Counted from the stretch's first letter, positions 11,426 through 23,028 are shown. The stretch: DNA of 64,000 nucleotides from Xanthoparmelia taractica (GCA_033085395.1 JANQBS010000161.1:29480-93479); one strand, 5' to 3'. Numbers and translations are program-made. The notes: a model not told the origin generated them from the letters alone.

Positions 11426-13206
11426 ATGCATAGCTTTCTTGCAAACGTCTCTACGCTTGTAGAGTCACAGAAATCGGTTTCTGGTCTCATTGCAGCCTTC
11501 GTCATCGTTGGTTCTTATGTCTATTGGGTAGGCTTCTTTCCTCAACTGAGATTCTCTTGGTGAGGGCTAGATTCGCTAACGACCCTTCGCATGGTAGTCA
11601 TCGACGTCGACAGATATCAAACGCATACAAGGACTGTTTGAGATCCCTCAAAGCGTACCGTTTGCCGGGCATCTAGTTCTACTGGGTCAAGACCATGCCA
11701 CGGCGTGTGAGCGGCTTTGGCATAAGCACAAAAAGTCGACTTTCCAGATTCGTTTAGGCAACACACGTGCTGTGGTTGTCAACTCTTTCGATGACTGCCG
11801 CCGCATGCTAATTTCCAATCAATCAAGCGTGATTGACAGACCGACGTTACATACAAATAGAGTAATAGCCTCCACCAAGGGGTTGACGATCGGCGCAAGT
11901 CCGTGGAATGAGTCAACGAAACAACGGAGAAAGGCAGCTGGCACGACGCTAGCCCGGCCCAAACTGAAGGAATACCTGGACATCTTTGATCTCGAGTCTT
12001 ATTGCATTGTTCGAGATCTGGAGAAGAGCAACGACTCCAACGGTGGAGAGGTCAGTGTTAAGCATCTCATCCAGCGCTATGCTCTGAACACCACTTTGAC
12101 GCTTTGTTATGGAATCCGCATGGACTCTGGGCACGAGGCGATGCTCAATGAAATCCTCGAGGTCGGCCATGCCATCTCCCTCTTGCGCGGGGCGTCTGAG
12201 AACTATCAGGATTACATACCAATGTTGCGCTACTCTCCCAACAACGAAAAGGCCAAGCGAAGTCGAGATCTCTGCAACAGGCGTGACCAGTACCTTGATG
12301 ATCTACTCGCTGCGGCCAAAGCCAACTTTACACGCGGCATCCAGAGCGACTGTGTGTACTCCACGGTCCTCAACGACGCAGAAACGAACCTCAGCCACGA
12401 AGAAATAGGCTCCGTGTGCTTATCACTCGTGTCTGGCGGCTTTGAGACTGTACCTGGGACGTTGATATCGTGCATCGGGTCCTTGTCAACTCCAGAAAAC
12501 CAGCATATACAGGAAGCGGCCTTTGAAGACATCAAGAGGTACTATCCTGACATGAGAGATGCCTGGAACATGTCTTTCCGCGAGGAAAACATCCCCTATG
12601 TCAACGCAATCATCAAAGAAACGCTTCGTTATTACACCGTGACGCCCATGAACCTTCCGCGCAAGGCTATCAAAGACATCGACTGGGATGGATCTGTAAT
12701 ACCTGCAAAGACAATGATCCTCCTTAACACACAGGCCGCCAACCACGGTACGATATCCTTCCCTAAAGCCCATGATATGATGTGGATCGCTGCGTCGTAT
12801 CGATGCGGAGACTGACTGTTTTTCAGATGTGTCTCACTTTGGACCCGACGCTTACGTCTTCAATCCCGCCCGTTGGCTCGATCCTTCAGCGCCCGTACCC
12901 ACGGAGCAGAAAACGAGCGGTACGCAGCATTTTGCCTTTGGAGGAGGCTCGCGTCTGTGCCCTGGGATTGCGATTGCGAACCGGCTCCTCTATACCGCCC
13001 TCGTGCGCCTCATCAGCGCCTATCGGATCGAGGCAAGCGAGGAAGCCCCACCAACGACCCACTACGCGGACTTCAACGGCGCAAAGACGGCGCTCGTGGC
13101 CATTCCTAAGGATTTCCGAGTCAGACTCATTCCCAGAGATCCTGAAATGTTGGAAACGGTATTGGAGGAGGCACGGGGCCGGACGGCGAGAACAGGGGAC
13201 GAATAG
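11426..13206 (+). CDS. Cytochrome P450 monooxygenase
   Basis: Haem-thiolate monooxygenase, expected to be anchored in the ER membrane by its N-terminal helix. Exons 11426-11527, 11598-12747 and 12827-13206 give 543 aa; the introns are 70 and 79 nt. Exon 1 supplies the membrane anchor (SGLIAAFVIVGSYVYW). The proline-rich hinge region reads IPQSVPFAGHLVLLGQDH. The I-helix oxygen-binding segment is SGGFETVPGT. The K-helix ExxR motif is KETLRYY (Glu375, Arg378). The haem loop is FAFGGGSRLCPG, with the iron-ligand cysteine at about residue 462. All P450 landmarks are intact and the splice phases agree, so this should be functional. The sequence resembles fungal secondary-metabolism P450s of the phenylacetate 2-hydroxylase type, which is inference. 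It lies between a dioxygenase and a transporter, consistent with a small tailoring cluster. Confidence 0.95.
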
Positions 13207-13486
13207 AGAGAGCAGGGGCTTTGTCCGAGGCTGAATAAGTGCCTCATCTCATGTACGCGTCCCATCCATTTGGTAATCATGGCGCACAGACTTCCTTGCT
13301 TGAATAGTTAGGCACAGAAAAGTTCCAGAAAGCACTCTTTTGCTTATTTGAGTCTATGTTTCTCAAATCGAGGAGATTGTTCCCATTGGTTGATTGATTG
13401 AGTCATACTAAGTGGGTTATGGGTAAGATATAGGGAGCTAGTTATAGAGGGGGGGAAAGGGGGTGGGTAACCCTGTAGTATCCGAA

Positions 13487-13502
13487 TACTTCGTACGAAG
13501 TA
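13487..13502. repeat. Perfect 16-bp palindrome
   Basis: TACTTCGTACGAAGTA reads the same on both strands. Its half, TACTTCGTA, occurs at several other intergenic sites in this window. Confidence 0.9.
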
Positions 13503-14067
13503 GCCCTATAGGGAAACTTTTACCTCGGATTATTTTAGCGGAAGGCCCCGATCCCATATTACAGAAACCGTAGCCCGTTAGGGGCCGCTTAAACTACCTT
13601 AGGTAATAAAGCCGCCTGAGACACCGGATGGGCTAGGTCCCCCCCCCAAAGACCCTATTGCATAGCGTAAGTCTGCATTACCGATCACCCTCAAGGCTTT
13701 AGATACTATCTTAAGCTACATATATATAGCTATTTCCCTGTGAAAGCCTAATGAGAACTCGCCATTTTAATATCTTGACTTGGCGAATATCTTGGTGGAA
13801 GAGTCACGCTTATTCAGAGTTGCACCAGAATTCCTGCATTAACGCCCTCTCCCGCTCCCTGCTTGTCCGTCCGGAGGAGCAAGACGCACACCCTCTCTTC
13901 GATTGAAGAAAACAGCTGATCATTCCAGACCAAAGTCCGAATGGCATTCACCGCCCATCCTTCTTTGTCCCTATGCAGCATCTCATCTTTGATCTGACTT
14001 CAACCGATCGGTCATTCCGGATAACATTTTCAGATTGCCATGTCAAAATTCCCTCATGCCCGTTCAA

Positions 14068-14297
14068 CTTCTGAAGATGACGCGGTAACTGAGGGAGCGA
14101 TATCGGCGCACGTTGACAAAGAAAGTAGAAGGCTCCATTGACTGAAATTTCGGAGGCTGCTTATGTGCATGCTTACGCTATGCTATAACGCCTACATTAA
14201 AAGATGCAGAATAAGGCTCTTCTGAAGATGACGCGGTAACTGAGGGAGCGATATCGGCACACGTTGACAAAAGAAAGTAGAAGGCTCCATTGACTGA
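14068..14297. repeat. 78-bp direct repeat pair
   Basis: Copy 1 is 14068-14145 and copy 2 is 14219-14297. They differ by one substitution (GGCGCACG against GGCACACG) and a one-base A insertion in copy 2, with a 73-base unrelated spacer between them. Both lie 400-600 bases upstream of the MFS start. Confidence 0.93.
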
Positions 14298-14690
14298 CTG
14301 GCCCAGCTCTGGATCATTTTGGCCTGACTTTCCGAAGTTGATCCGAGGATACCTCAAGGTACGGACCCGACTTCCATATTTGATCGAGCTTACAAATCCC
14401 CTCAACCTCGGTATCACTGGCTTGTCCCTATCGCCTCCGTTGTTACTTGAACGATCTTACCCCTACTCTACAGTGTCGTTTCCTTATGCACCTCTAAATC
14501 CTCACCTTATCAAATGCCGCCCAAGTGGATTGGACCTACTTAATAATATCAACACTTGACACGCCTTTAAACAATTTCCCAGATCAAGCTTCATCGTCCC
14601 ATCGATATTCGCCTTTAGTAGAGCATCGCGACGGCAGCGTGCTCTTTATCACGACCGCATTGTTATTGATTAGAACGCTCAGCCTCAAAC

Positions 14691-16312
14691 ATGTCCTCGA
14701 AAGATTGTCTTCCCGCAAAAGATACAGAAGGCCAGATCGAGAAAGATGATTTGTCGCTAGACGACCCTACAGATCCACCAGTATCTGTTCAGATAGATGG
14801 CGGCACACAGGCTTGGCTGGCAGTCTTCGGCAGCTGGTTGCTCTTTTTCAATTCATGGTGGGTTGACTCAGTACGGCATGCATTGGCTCCATTGCCTGAC
14901 GATGTGCGGTAGGGGTCTTTCCAATTCCTTCGGCGTGTTCCAAACTTATTACTCGTCCACCCTGCTGAGCAATGAGCGTTCATCCACCATCGCATGGATT
15001 GGGTCTATCCAAACCTTTTTAACGCTGCTTACCGGTGTCTTGGCCGGCTGGCTCCTAGACTCTGGACGAATGAGGCTGGTCATGGTCACGGGTATGTTCT
15101 TGGAAGTCTTCGGCATGTTCATGACGTCCCTTGGCTCCAAGTACTGGCAGATTCTTCTGTCCCAGGGAATCTGTGTCGGTTTAGGAAGCGGACTGTTGGC
15201 TTTGACCTCTTTGGCTATCCTTCCACTTTACTTCGTCAAACGTAGACTGCTCGCTGGCGGTATTGCGGCAACCGGGAGTGGCTTGTGTAAGTTCGACATG
15301 ACAATATTTAGTAATGCTGTAGCATTGACAGCATGTAGCCGGAACGCTCTTTCCCATCATGATGAGGCGACTATTTCTTGAAGTTGGCTTTGGGTGGGCT
15401 GTGCGCATCCTGGCTTTCCTAATGCTGGCTACATTGAGCATTGCAGTCCTGGTCATTCATCCTCGCCGGGCAATTACGGCATCTGGACCCCTGTTTCGAT
15501 TAAAATGGTTCAAGGAACCAACGTACGTTACGTTCGTCCTAGGTATGCATAGTTACCCATCATACAATATACCACTAACACAGAACGTATAGCATTCCTT
15601 TTCATTGTTGCCGCCATATATGTTCCTTGCTTCTTCATTGAAGACTACGGATTAGCACTGGGAGTGAATCCAGATATGGCATTCTATGTCCTTAGCATCT
15701 TAAACGCTGCTACGACCGTCTGCCGCATCTTGCCAAATTGGCTTGCAGATAGGTAAGTCCAAACGGCTTCTTGTCTTCCGACCCATCTCATGCGTCTTAA
15801 TCTTGTTTTAAGCCCCACCAACAGCCCAGCCTTATCCTCCCCTAACATCTCAAACCTCGGTTGGTAGCGTTGTCTGACAGCTGCCTAGATACGGCGCGAT
15901 CAACGTCCTCCTGCCTTGCTGCATCGCCACCGCCATCACGCTCTACAGCTGGCGCGCCGTGCACTCACTCGGCGGCTTGATCGGTATGAGCATAGGCTGG
16001 TCAGTCGCCACAGGTGGCCTAGTCTCCCTCGCGCCCCTCGCCATCGCCAACTTGAAAGCCGACACGTCAGAGGCAGGACGGCGCATCGGTCTCGGCTACA
16101 CGATCGCCGCATTTGGCGGTCTAGTCGGCAACCCCATTGCAGCGGCCACCCGTGGCGCGACCCCTGTTCACGGCGCGAGCCACCGCGAAGCTGTACAGAA
16201 GGCATTTCAGGGCGTGTGGCTTGTTCCTGCCGGTGCGATCACGATAGCAGTGGTGCTGCTTATGGTGACGCGCTTTCTTCTTGTAGGGTTGCGTCTGAAG
16301 AGAAGAATATAG
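14691..16312 (+). CDS. MFS transporter, monocarboxylate-porter type
   Basis: Major facilitator, plasma or vacuolar membrane, of the fungal monocarboxylate/riboflavin-like (MCT) class. Five exons: 14691-14857, 14913-15286, 15339-15542, 15593-15752 and 15889-16312. They total 1329 nt (442 aa) with consistent phases. A hydrophilic N-terminus is followed by QAWLAVFGSWLLFFNSWG and SNSFGVFQTYY, the class signature of helix 1. Further helices include WIGSIQTFLTLLTGVLAGWL, GLGSGLLALTSLAILPLYF and, in the second half, FIVAAIYVPCFFIEDYGL, NAATTVCRILPNWLADRYG and GLVSLAPLAIANL. These make about 12 membrane segments in all. Substrate unknown; by position it could export the product of the adjacent oxidases. 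Its 3' end is about 550 bp from an AT-rich RIP block. It appears intact. Confidence 0.92.
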
Positions 16313-16860
16313 GTATAGACAAAACTTTTAGTCAGTGAAGACGAGACAGATTTGGACTCTTCATAATAATAATGAAGGGACTTTTGGCAAGGCTTGGACT
16401 GTGGAAAGAGCGTGGTTTACTAGTATTAAATAACCCCCGTCTCCTTTTTTTTCCGAAGATGGCAGTGATGGCGTACATTCCAATTCCACTCCACCTTCAC
16501 ACATACACACACACCCACACACAGAGGGAGAGAGAGACAGAGAGAGTGTGAAAGAGAGAGTGTGTGTATGTATGCGTATGTATGTGTGCGTAAACACGCG
16601 ATACCAACCCCAACTAAAGATTTAAATACGTCTCCGCTAAACAATAAGAGCAAAGAAGTATCCCATCGTCTGGCGGGTTGGGTTCTCGTTTCCTTGGCAT
16701 TCCCCCATCAAAATATTTACTTGGGAATAGCATCAATATGATCCTTTCAACACGCAATATGATTACATATACGAATCCCACATAGCTTGCAGCCATAGCG
16801 ACTCCTTGAGGCACGCTATCGTCGTTTTGCTAGGCCTCTAACGCTATTAACAGATAATTT
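16313..16860. other. Intergenic with CA/GA microsatellite
   Basis: No gene. A composite (CA)n/(GA)n/(TG)n simple-sequence region covers roughly 16497-16590. GC content falls toward the AT-rich block. Confidence 0.7.
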
Positions 16861-18620
16861 CTAGAGAGATTTTCGAATTTTAGTCAATTTTAACGATTTT
16901 CTTTTAGCATTTAAGTAAATCACGCATAATAATAACTCATTTCTCATATATTCTAGTCAATTATAATCACGCGTAGTTATTAAATAAACTTATACTAATA
17001 GAGAGAGCTTAATAGAATAGAAATTCCCGGAGAGTCGCTTCGAACACTCAAATAATTAACTAATAAGTTTAACACGGAATTCTCGCTAGCTATAGTGAAT
17101 TTATAACTAATAAACCGATTCTTTAGGAGCATAATAATGAATTTTATAATTATTTACGATAGTGATATTCAATAGAAAGTGTTATAGTAGTTTTTAATTC
17201 TTAAAATGCACTCGTTGTGTGAAATAATAACATCGTAATTAATTAGTATTATCAATTTTATTTATGTAATGATTATATATATTAATAAACTCGGGGATAT
17301 TAAGCTCTTTTGTCGTTATTTCTTTAAAGAATACTCTAGAAATACGTATATTTGTAACTATTTTTACTAATCTGCGGCGAAGACGTTTCACGATTTTTCG
17401 ATTATTTGAAACAGTACTTATAAATAATATTATATTCTAGTTCTTTTAGGCGAATTTTATCACTCTTTTATCACTTAATAGCTTTTTATAAAGCTTTCCT
17501 CACTTAAAAATAGCGTTTCACTTAATTTTAAGCTTTGTAAATCTTTAATTCAGGTCTCGATTAGATTCTTATTGACTATTACTCTCGTTGAGTCTTAATA
17601 TTATCTTTAATCTTTAGTTCTTCACGAGTTATTTTTATAATTCGTATAGTTTCAGTAGCCTCAAATTCTTTATTATTAAGCTATACTAGCAATCGAGTTA
17701 ACGTAAATAAGTTATCTAGTTAAATAATATAAGAATAATCTCGAGTAATATCGTCTTAAGTTAATAAGTCCAGAATCACGCCTTAGATTTAATTAAATCT
17801 TAGTCACTTAATTCAATAATTATTAAGATCTTAAGAGTCATCGCTCTTATTTTAACTCTTAATATAATATATTTAATTAAGAATATAGTTCTCGTTAATT
17901 AAAACTCAAATCTTAAAGTCTTTCGAAGTAGATTTGCTAAGAATATTAATAATTTCTTTGGCTCGGTTTATATATCTTTAAATTATCTTATCTATAGTTA
18001 GATAAGTACTCGTTTTTTAATACTTCTTAAAAATCTATTTAAGCGTATCACTTAGTAATTTAAATTTCGCAAATAAAGTCTTTTAATGTAATGATTGAGG
18101 CTTCGAGATATAAAGAAATCGATTTATTTATTATCATCTTTTTAGACTAATATGCTTTAGAATTTACTCATAAATAGATTCTTTTAGAGAATCGATATTT
18201 CAAAATTCTAAAATACTTGATTATATGTGCAAACTTATTCAAATACTCGCTCTTAAAAAGGCTTGAAATTCTTTAACTGTAATTAAGAATCAAGTACGTG
18301 CCTCGAGGTTTTTAGGCCTAGGCCTAGGATTCAAGAAAGCGTACTTATTAGTGTGACGCACGAGTGTCTTAACAGTCTTATTATTAAAGAATAAGTTAAA
18401 GATTATATACGAATTATTTAAAGCAATAGTGTCTAATAATTAACACTCGCTATTAATTTATAGCTGCTTGATTTTAATTAATTTATACTTAGATAATAAT
18501 TAAGGCCTTAAGAGACGTTCTTTTGAGATCTCAAAAGGCTTAGAATCTTTCTTCACGTAATCTAGATTATTGAACGTCTTATTACGAGGCATAATATTGA
18601 TTTATGTGGGTGTTATTTAA
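16861..18620. mobile_element. AT-rich RIP-mutated repeat block, retroelement-like remnant
   Basis: Very AT-rich DNA with abundant TAA/TTA triplets and almost no CA or TG-rich codons, the composition left by RIP. No frame is intact. Read on the minus strand from an ATG at 18592, a decayed frame begins MPRNKTFNNLDYVKKD, then carries many in-frame stops and a piece reading LLDTIALNNSYI. That piece could be a ruined retroviral-type aspartic protease (LLDTGA...), which suggests an LTR-retrotransposon. The element class is inference. The edges are judged by base composition only. Confidence 0.6.
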
Positions 18621-19296
18621 TGTTGAACGCGTTGTTTTTTTTGATGGTTGCGGGACGGAGAGTAGGGCTGAACCCCTGAAACGAGAACCCTGCTAGACGA
18701 TGGGATAGTGAACTACGTATAATGTTGCAGGTAGCAAAAGAGCGGCGAAGTATATATATATACTATGGATAAAAACTAAAATCGAGATCGAGATTAAGAT
18801 CGACATCAATGTCAACATGACGCCATGCCATGCACTCCAACTCTCATATTATAATGACTATATATCAAGAACGTAGGATTAGGATAGGGGGCCCCCCGGC
18901 AGAAGCTCTCGGAGGGTCGCCGAAGGCTGCTTAGGCTAGGGTTTGGATAATTTCATGTTTCTATCAGTATATACTGAGTCATATGCCCCGAAATCTTGGT
19001 TCTACCCCCGATGAGTTGTATATGCTATGCATATTTCTACCCCTGCCGAGGTTTTGCATATCGAGTTTAGATTGACGCCTCAGCCCTAAGATCAGCCCTG
19101 GATCTCAGCCTCCTGGATCTCAGCCTAAGCGTTAGCCCTGAATCTCAGCCCTATATATCAATCAGTTTATTAGTTGAAGATAGTGGAACAGTTAACTGGG
19201 TTGGATATATCTAACCCTTGGTTCACATTGTATATTCGACTCCAATACTTGGTTCACTTCGGCCCTGAAAACCTACCATTACAACCGTCGCCAACA
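18621..19296. other. Non-coding transition zone with CTCAGCC repeats
   Basis: Normal base composition returns. There is a GC-rich spot at 18890-18930, and at about 19076-19157 an irregular array of AGCCCTGGATCTC-like units repeated four to five times. No reading frame is supported. Confidence 0.55.
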
Positions 19297-19934
19297 CTAC
19301 TTCATCATACCAGCGATGATCCCCCTGGTGCGTAGCGACCATGATGGCCTCCGTCGCAAATGAATGAGAAGATCAGGCCTCCTGTTCCCGAGCCAGCGGA
19401 CGCGATGCTGCTCGCACCGCGCTTCTTCTCCAACCATTGCCATAAGACCGCAATACTTATGACGTATACGTATCCCACGCCAAATCCGAGGAGCACGACT
19501 TGAGAAAGATAAAGCTGCCAAATGCGGCGAGGAAAGGAAGCAGCGATATAACCGGCGGCCAGTAGTACCGCTTCCAAACGCACAAAGCGTCTGCGTCCCG
19601 AGCCTTCTTGCAGGAATAGTCAAGACGGGAGCTACGGGCAATGGCCATCGAGAAGTCTGGACCAGCAATGAAGGCGAAATCGATGCTGGATGCGTCGGGG
19701 TAGATGTTGGCGGACACGTATCGAGCGAGGTAAACGCTGTATGACTGCGAAGTCGATGGATGATCAGGAACTCTACAGGTGCTTACAGCAGCGGTTGAAC
19801 ATGCTGGTGAGCATGGATTTAGCAGAGGATCTTGGAGCAATTATACCCCAGGTAAGGCCATTAATGATGAAGACGGACGCAACGCAGATGCAGCCATATC
19901 CACCGTCCGGTGGAAGGTCGGCCGCCACGTTCAT
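19297..19934 (-). pseudogene. Truncated, frameshifted MFS transporter fragment
   Basis: Remnant of a monocarboxylate-porter-like MFS gene. From an ATG at 19934 the frame reads LPPDGGYGCICVASVFIING and LTWG, the classic N-terminal signature of this class. A typical intron is then removed, and the sequence continues SYSVYLARYVSANIYP and SSIDFAFIAG. The frame shifts within about 19500-19640: the upstream frame decays, while another frame carries the helices AAGYIAASF and IWQLYLSQVVLLGFGVGYVY and the segment WLEKKRGAS. The homology ends abruptly near 19300 after GTGGLIFSFICD, about the middle of the protein, and the second six-helix half is absent. It cannot encode a working transporter. It may be a relic of a duplicated transporter broken near the AT-rich boundary. 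Part of the N-terminus could lie upstream in non-recognisable sequence. Confidence 0.8.
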
Positions 19935-20665
19935 ACTACTCAATAACGACGCCAGAGCATATATGTTATCGGACTTGGAACGCTGTAGGATTATTGACAG
20001 GCTCAGCGCTGCAGGACATGGACGTTACTGGTTGGACAGTGACATCTTTCAGAAAATGTTGTCTAAATACGAAGTACGCACAATTCGCGGCAAAGGAAGA
20101 GGCAGAAACCGGGGATACGATACAACATACTGCCGCCTGTAAAGATCCATCTTCCAAATTATGCATATTCATCGTTCCCCACAATTGAACCATGCGATCG
20201 GAGAGCACTGGTTGGTGAGGCTCTAAAAAGAGAGTTTTGTGGGGAAATGACTAAGCGAGATATGTATGTCACTGCCTGCATCTGATTGGTTACCACTGCT
20301 TTACCGCCTATGAGGCGAAACTTGTAGCATTACAACATATATCCACTTTTCATGCCGCAGCATTCTTCATCCAATCACTGGGCTCGAGCATGTCACCGTC
20401 TAAAGAATCCACTCATATTACAGTATACGCTTATTCAATGACACTATATCCAGCGCCAACGCCTCGGAATGCAGGAGCGCTCACTCGCACATACAACATC
20501 CATCCTCTCTACTGCAATCGAGGAAAACGTTCAAAGAGCTTCACCGTTGTCTGCCAGCCTTGATTGCTCCCAATCCTGTCTGGATACGAGCTCTTGATCC
20601 AAGTGATCCTCTTCCCTATACACAAGCCCTCAAGCAAAACCCCACACAACCCAACTCCCACCGCG
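19935..20665. other. Intergenic region upstream of arsenite pump
   Basis: No gene is supported. Contains the presumed promoter and leader of the ACR3-type pump and one TACGAAGTA motif at about 20069-20077. Confidence 0.6.
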
Positions 20666-21781
20666 ATGCAAAATGAAACCGCCACACCCAACCCCACGCC
20701 CTCCGACCCCGAAAAGCACCACCCACCCCTCCCTCCCATCAAACCCTCCACCCTCCCTCTCCTCGACCGCCTCCTAGCCCTCTGGATCCTCCTCGCAATG
20801 GCCACCGGCATCCTTCTCTCCAACTTCGTCCCCTCCACAGCCCCGACCCTCCAACGCGGCAACTTCGCCCACGTCTCCCTCCCGCTCGCCCTCGGCCTCC
20901 TCATAATGATGTACCCCATCCTCTGCAAAATCCGCTTCGAGTCCCTCCACCGCTCCTACGCCACCCGCCAAATCGGCATCCAGCTCGCCTTCTCCGTCGT
21001 CATAAACTGGCTCATCGCGCCGTGCCTTATGCTGGGACTGGCGTGGGCGTTTTTGCCGGATCGGCGGGGTTTGAGAGAGGGGGTCGTGCTGGTCGGGTTG
21101 GCGAGGTGTATTGCCATGGTGCTGGTGTGGACGGGGCTCGCGGGCGGCGATGAAGAGTACTGCGCTCTTCTCGTCGCCGTGAACTCGCTGCTGCAAATGG
21201 TGCTGTATGCGCCGTTGGCGATGCTCTTTGTCGGCGTCGTCGGCCACGACCGCTCGGTCACGGCGGACAAAGTCTCATACTCCATCGTCGCGACGAGCGT
21301 CGCCGTCTTCCTCGGTATCCCCCTCGCCGCGGCCATCGTCACTAGGTTCGTTCTCAGAAAACTCACAAGCGAAAAATGGTACGAGAACGTGTTCCTCAAA
21401 TACGTATCCCCCTTCTCGCTCCTCGGCCTCCTCTTCACCATCCTCGTCCTCTTCGTCTCCCAAGGCCACCGCGTCGTGCATCAGATCGTCGCCGTGCTCC
21501 GCGTCGCCGCGCCGCTGATCGTCTATTTCGCAATCACGTTTTTCGCCACGCTGCTTGTGGCGCGGAAGCTGGGGTTTGGGTACAAGTTGGCGGCCACGCA
21601 GAGTTTTACGGCGGCGAGTAACAATTTCGAACTGGCTATTGCGGTGGCGGTGGCGGTGTTTGGGCAGGATAGCGAGCAGGCGTTGGCATCCACGGTGGGG
21701 CCTCTGGTTGAGGTGCCGGTGTTGTTGGGGTTGGTGTTTGTTGTGAGGGGGATTGGGGGAAGATGGGGGTGGAGGGATTGA
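20666..21781 (+). CDS. Arsenite efflux transporter, ACR3/Arr3 family
   Basis: Plasma-membrane (possibly vacuolar) carrier of the BART superfamily that expels arsenite or antimonite using the proton gradient. Single exon, 371 aa. The open frame extends 5' only from a TTG, so the ATG at 20666 in good context (cgcgATGC) is the start. A Pro-rich cytosolic N-terminus precedes about ten membrane helices. The family landmarks are LDRLLALWILLAMATGILL, the helix-4 cysteine stretch GLARCIAMVLVWTGLAGGD followed by VAVNSLLQMVLYAPL, and the late-helix motif ASNNFELAIAVAVAVFG. The helix-4 cysteine reported as essential in ACR3 proteins is present. The protein is slightly shorter than the usual ~400 aa. No adjacent arsenate reductase or arsenic methyltransferase is seen, so it is a lone resistance gene here. 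The reading frame is very GC-rich compared with flanking DNA. Confidence 0.95.
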   Translation: MQNETATPNPTPSDPEKHHPPLPPIKPSTLPLLDRLLALWILLAMATGILLSNFVPSTAPTLQRGNFAHVSLPLALGLLIMMYPILCKIRFESLHRSYATRQIGIQLAFSVVINWLIAPCLMLGLAWAFLPDRRGLREGVVLVGLARCIAMVLVWTGLAGGDEEYCALLVAVNSLLQMVLYAPLAMLFVGVVGHDRSVTADKVSYSIVATSVAVFLGIPLAAAIVTRFVLRKLTSEKWYENVFLKYVSPFSLLGLLFTILVLFVSQGHRVVHQIVAVLRVAAPLIVYFAITFFATLLVARKLGFGYKLAATQSFTAASNNFELAIAVAVAVFGQDSEQALASTVGPLVEVPVLLGLVFVVRGIGGRWGWRD

Positions 21782-23028
21782 GGAGTGAAAGGAGAGTATA
21801 TGGAAGGATTGTAGCAGAGCTCATGCCGCGGGTTCTTCTTGTAGCGATCCTGGACGCAGTGGTAAATCGAGCACTCTGCTGGCTCTATCACTACAAGAGA
21901 AAATTCCCCCCCGCAGCGCCGAAACGCCATTCCCATCCAAGGTTTCTGCACTTAGGTATCAAGCGGCACGAGACAAAAAGGCAGTAATATACCCAAGCGC
22001 CCAGCCAGCGCTATAGCATCCCTCCACGCCACGCCATATCGCCTAGCCCATATCGCCTAAACCATATCGCCTAACCCATATCACCTAACCCATATCGCCT
22101 AACCCATATCGCCATCTATAATCTATCTACCGCCGAAGCACCATCCCATGCCTTCTTTAAACCTTACCATCACCCAGCATAGCATATCCTCCATCTGCCT
22201 ATCTGTATCTGTATCTGTATCTGTATCTATATCTGTATCTATCCAGTTACACCCATATACTCATATATCTATACACCTACACCTTTCATATCTAAACGTG
22301 AAGATGGCATACATAAATATAAAGATGGCATTTACCCAGACTGTCACTTCTCAGCAAATGATCGATCGATCGATGGCGTAAGGTAGTTAATTTGAGATCT
22401 ATGACAGTAGCAGTTTCATGATTGGTGTGAGGATTGGGTACGGTGAGATGAGATGAGATGAGATGGGTTGGGTTTGGGTTCTGGAAAAGTAAGTAATTGA
22501 TTGGTCCAGTGACGGTTTTGACGAATTTGGAATGTCGAGGGTATAAAATAGATGTTGTAGGCGGAGGATTTATTTGAGCCTTTTGAACTAACTTACCTGA
22601 TTCGTAAAGCCTCAGACCTACTGTATAGCCTAAAGTAGCCCTGCGTCTTACGTAGTAGCCCCAAGTTCCTTACTTATACTTCAGCGGTCTGGGCTGGGCT
22701 GGGTACTCTTGATAACTACTGCTCCACTTATAAGTTGAACTGTCGATGCCGTTTTCATGATTCTGATGTAAATAGTTGGTTGGTGCCGTTGGGGACCTGA
22801 GGATGAATTTGGTGTTTCAACTACTGCTGCCGTGCATTGAGGTTCAGGGAACCATCGATCCATTATGTTTTATAGTACTCATACGTGACATGGCTACCTT
22901 ATGCGTCTGCACCCATCTATCTTTCTGCTACAAACGCCACGTCGTACCGATGACCGTATCCAGATCCGACTGACTGCATATCTCTAGCGTGAACAAAGAA
23001 GTAAAGGCCAAGAGAGACAGAAAGGACG
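21782..23028. other. Intergenic with minisatellite and microsatellites
   Basis: No gene is supported between the arsenite pump and the minus-strand MFS gene. Contains a 14-bp tandem repeat (22034-22113), TATCTG-type microsatellite at about 22199-22240 and a GATGA pentamer repeat at about 22446-22465. Confidence 0.6.
22034..22113. repeat. 14-bp minisatellite, ~6 copies
   Basis: The unit CCATATCGCCTAAC is repeated about six times head to tail with one- or two-base variants (CTAGC, CTAAA, ATCACC). Confidence 0.88.

Larger units (their letters stand above)
13207..14690. other. Intergenic region upstream of MFS transporter
   Basis: No gene is supported. It contains a perfect 16-bp palindrome (13487-13502), a run of nine C at about 13639-13647 and a near-identical pair of 78-bp direct repeats (14068-14145 and 14219-14297). 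The right part is presumably the promoter and leader of the MFS gene. Confidence 0.6.

Noticed and set aside
20774..21951. Several long minus-strand frames
   Set aside because: Antisense to the intact ACR3-type pump; biased codons of that gene keep the other frames open.
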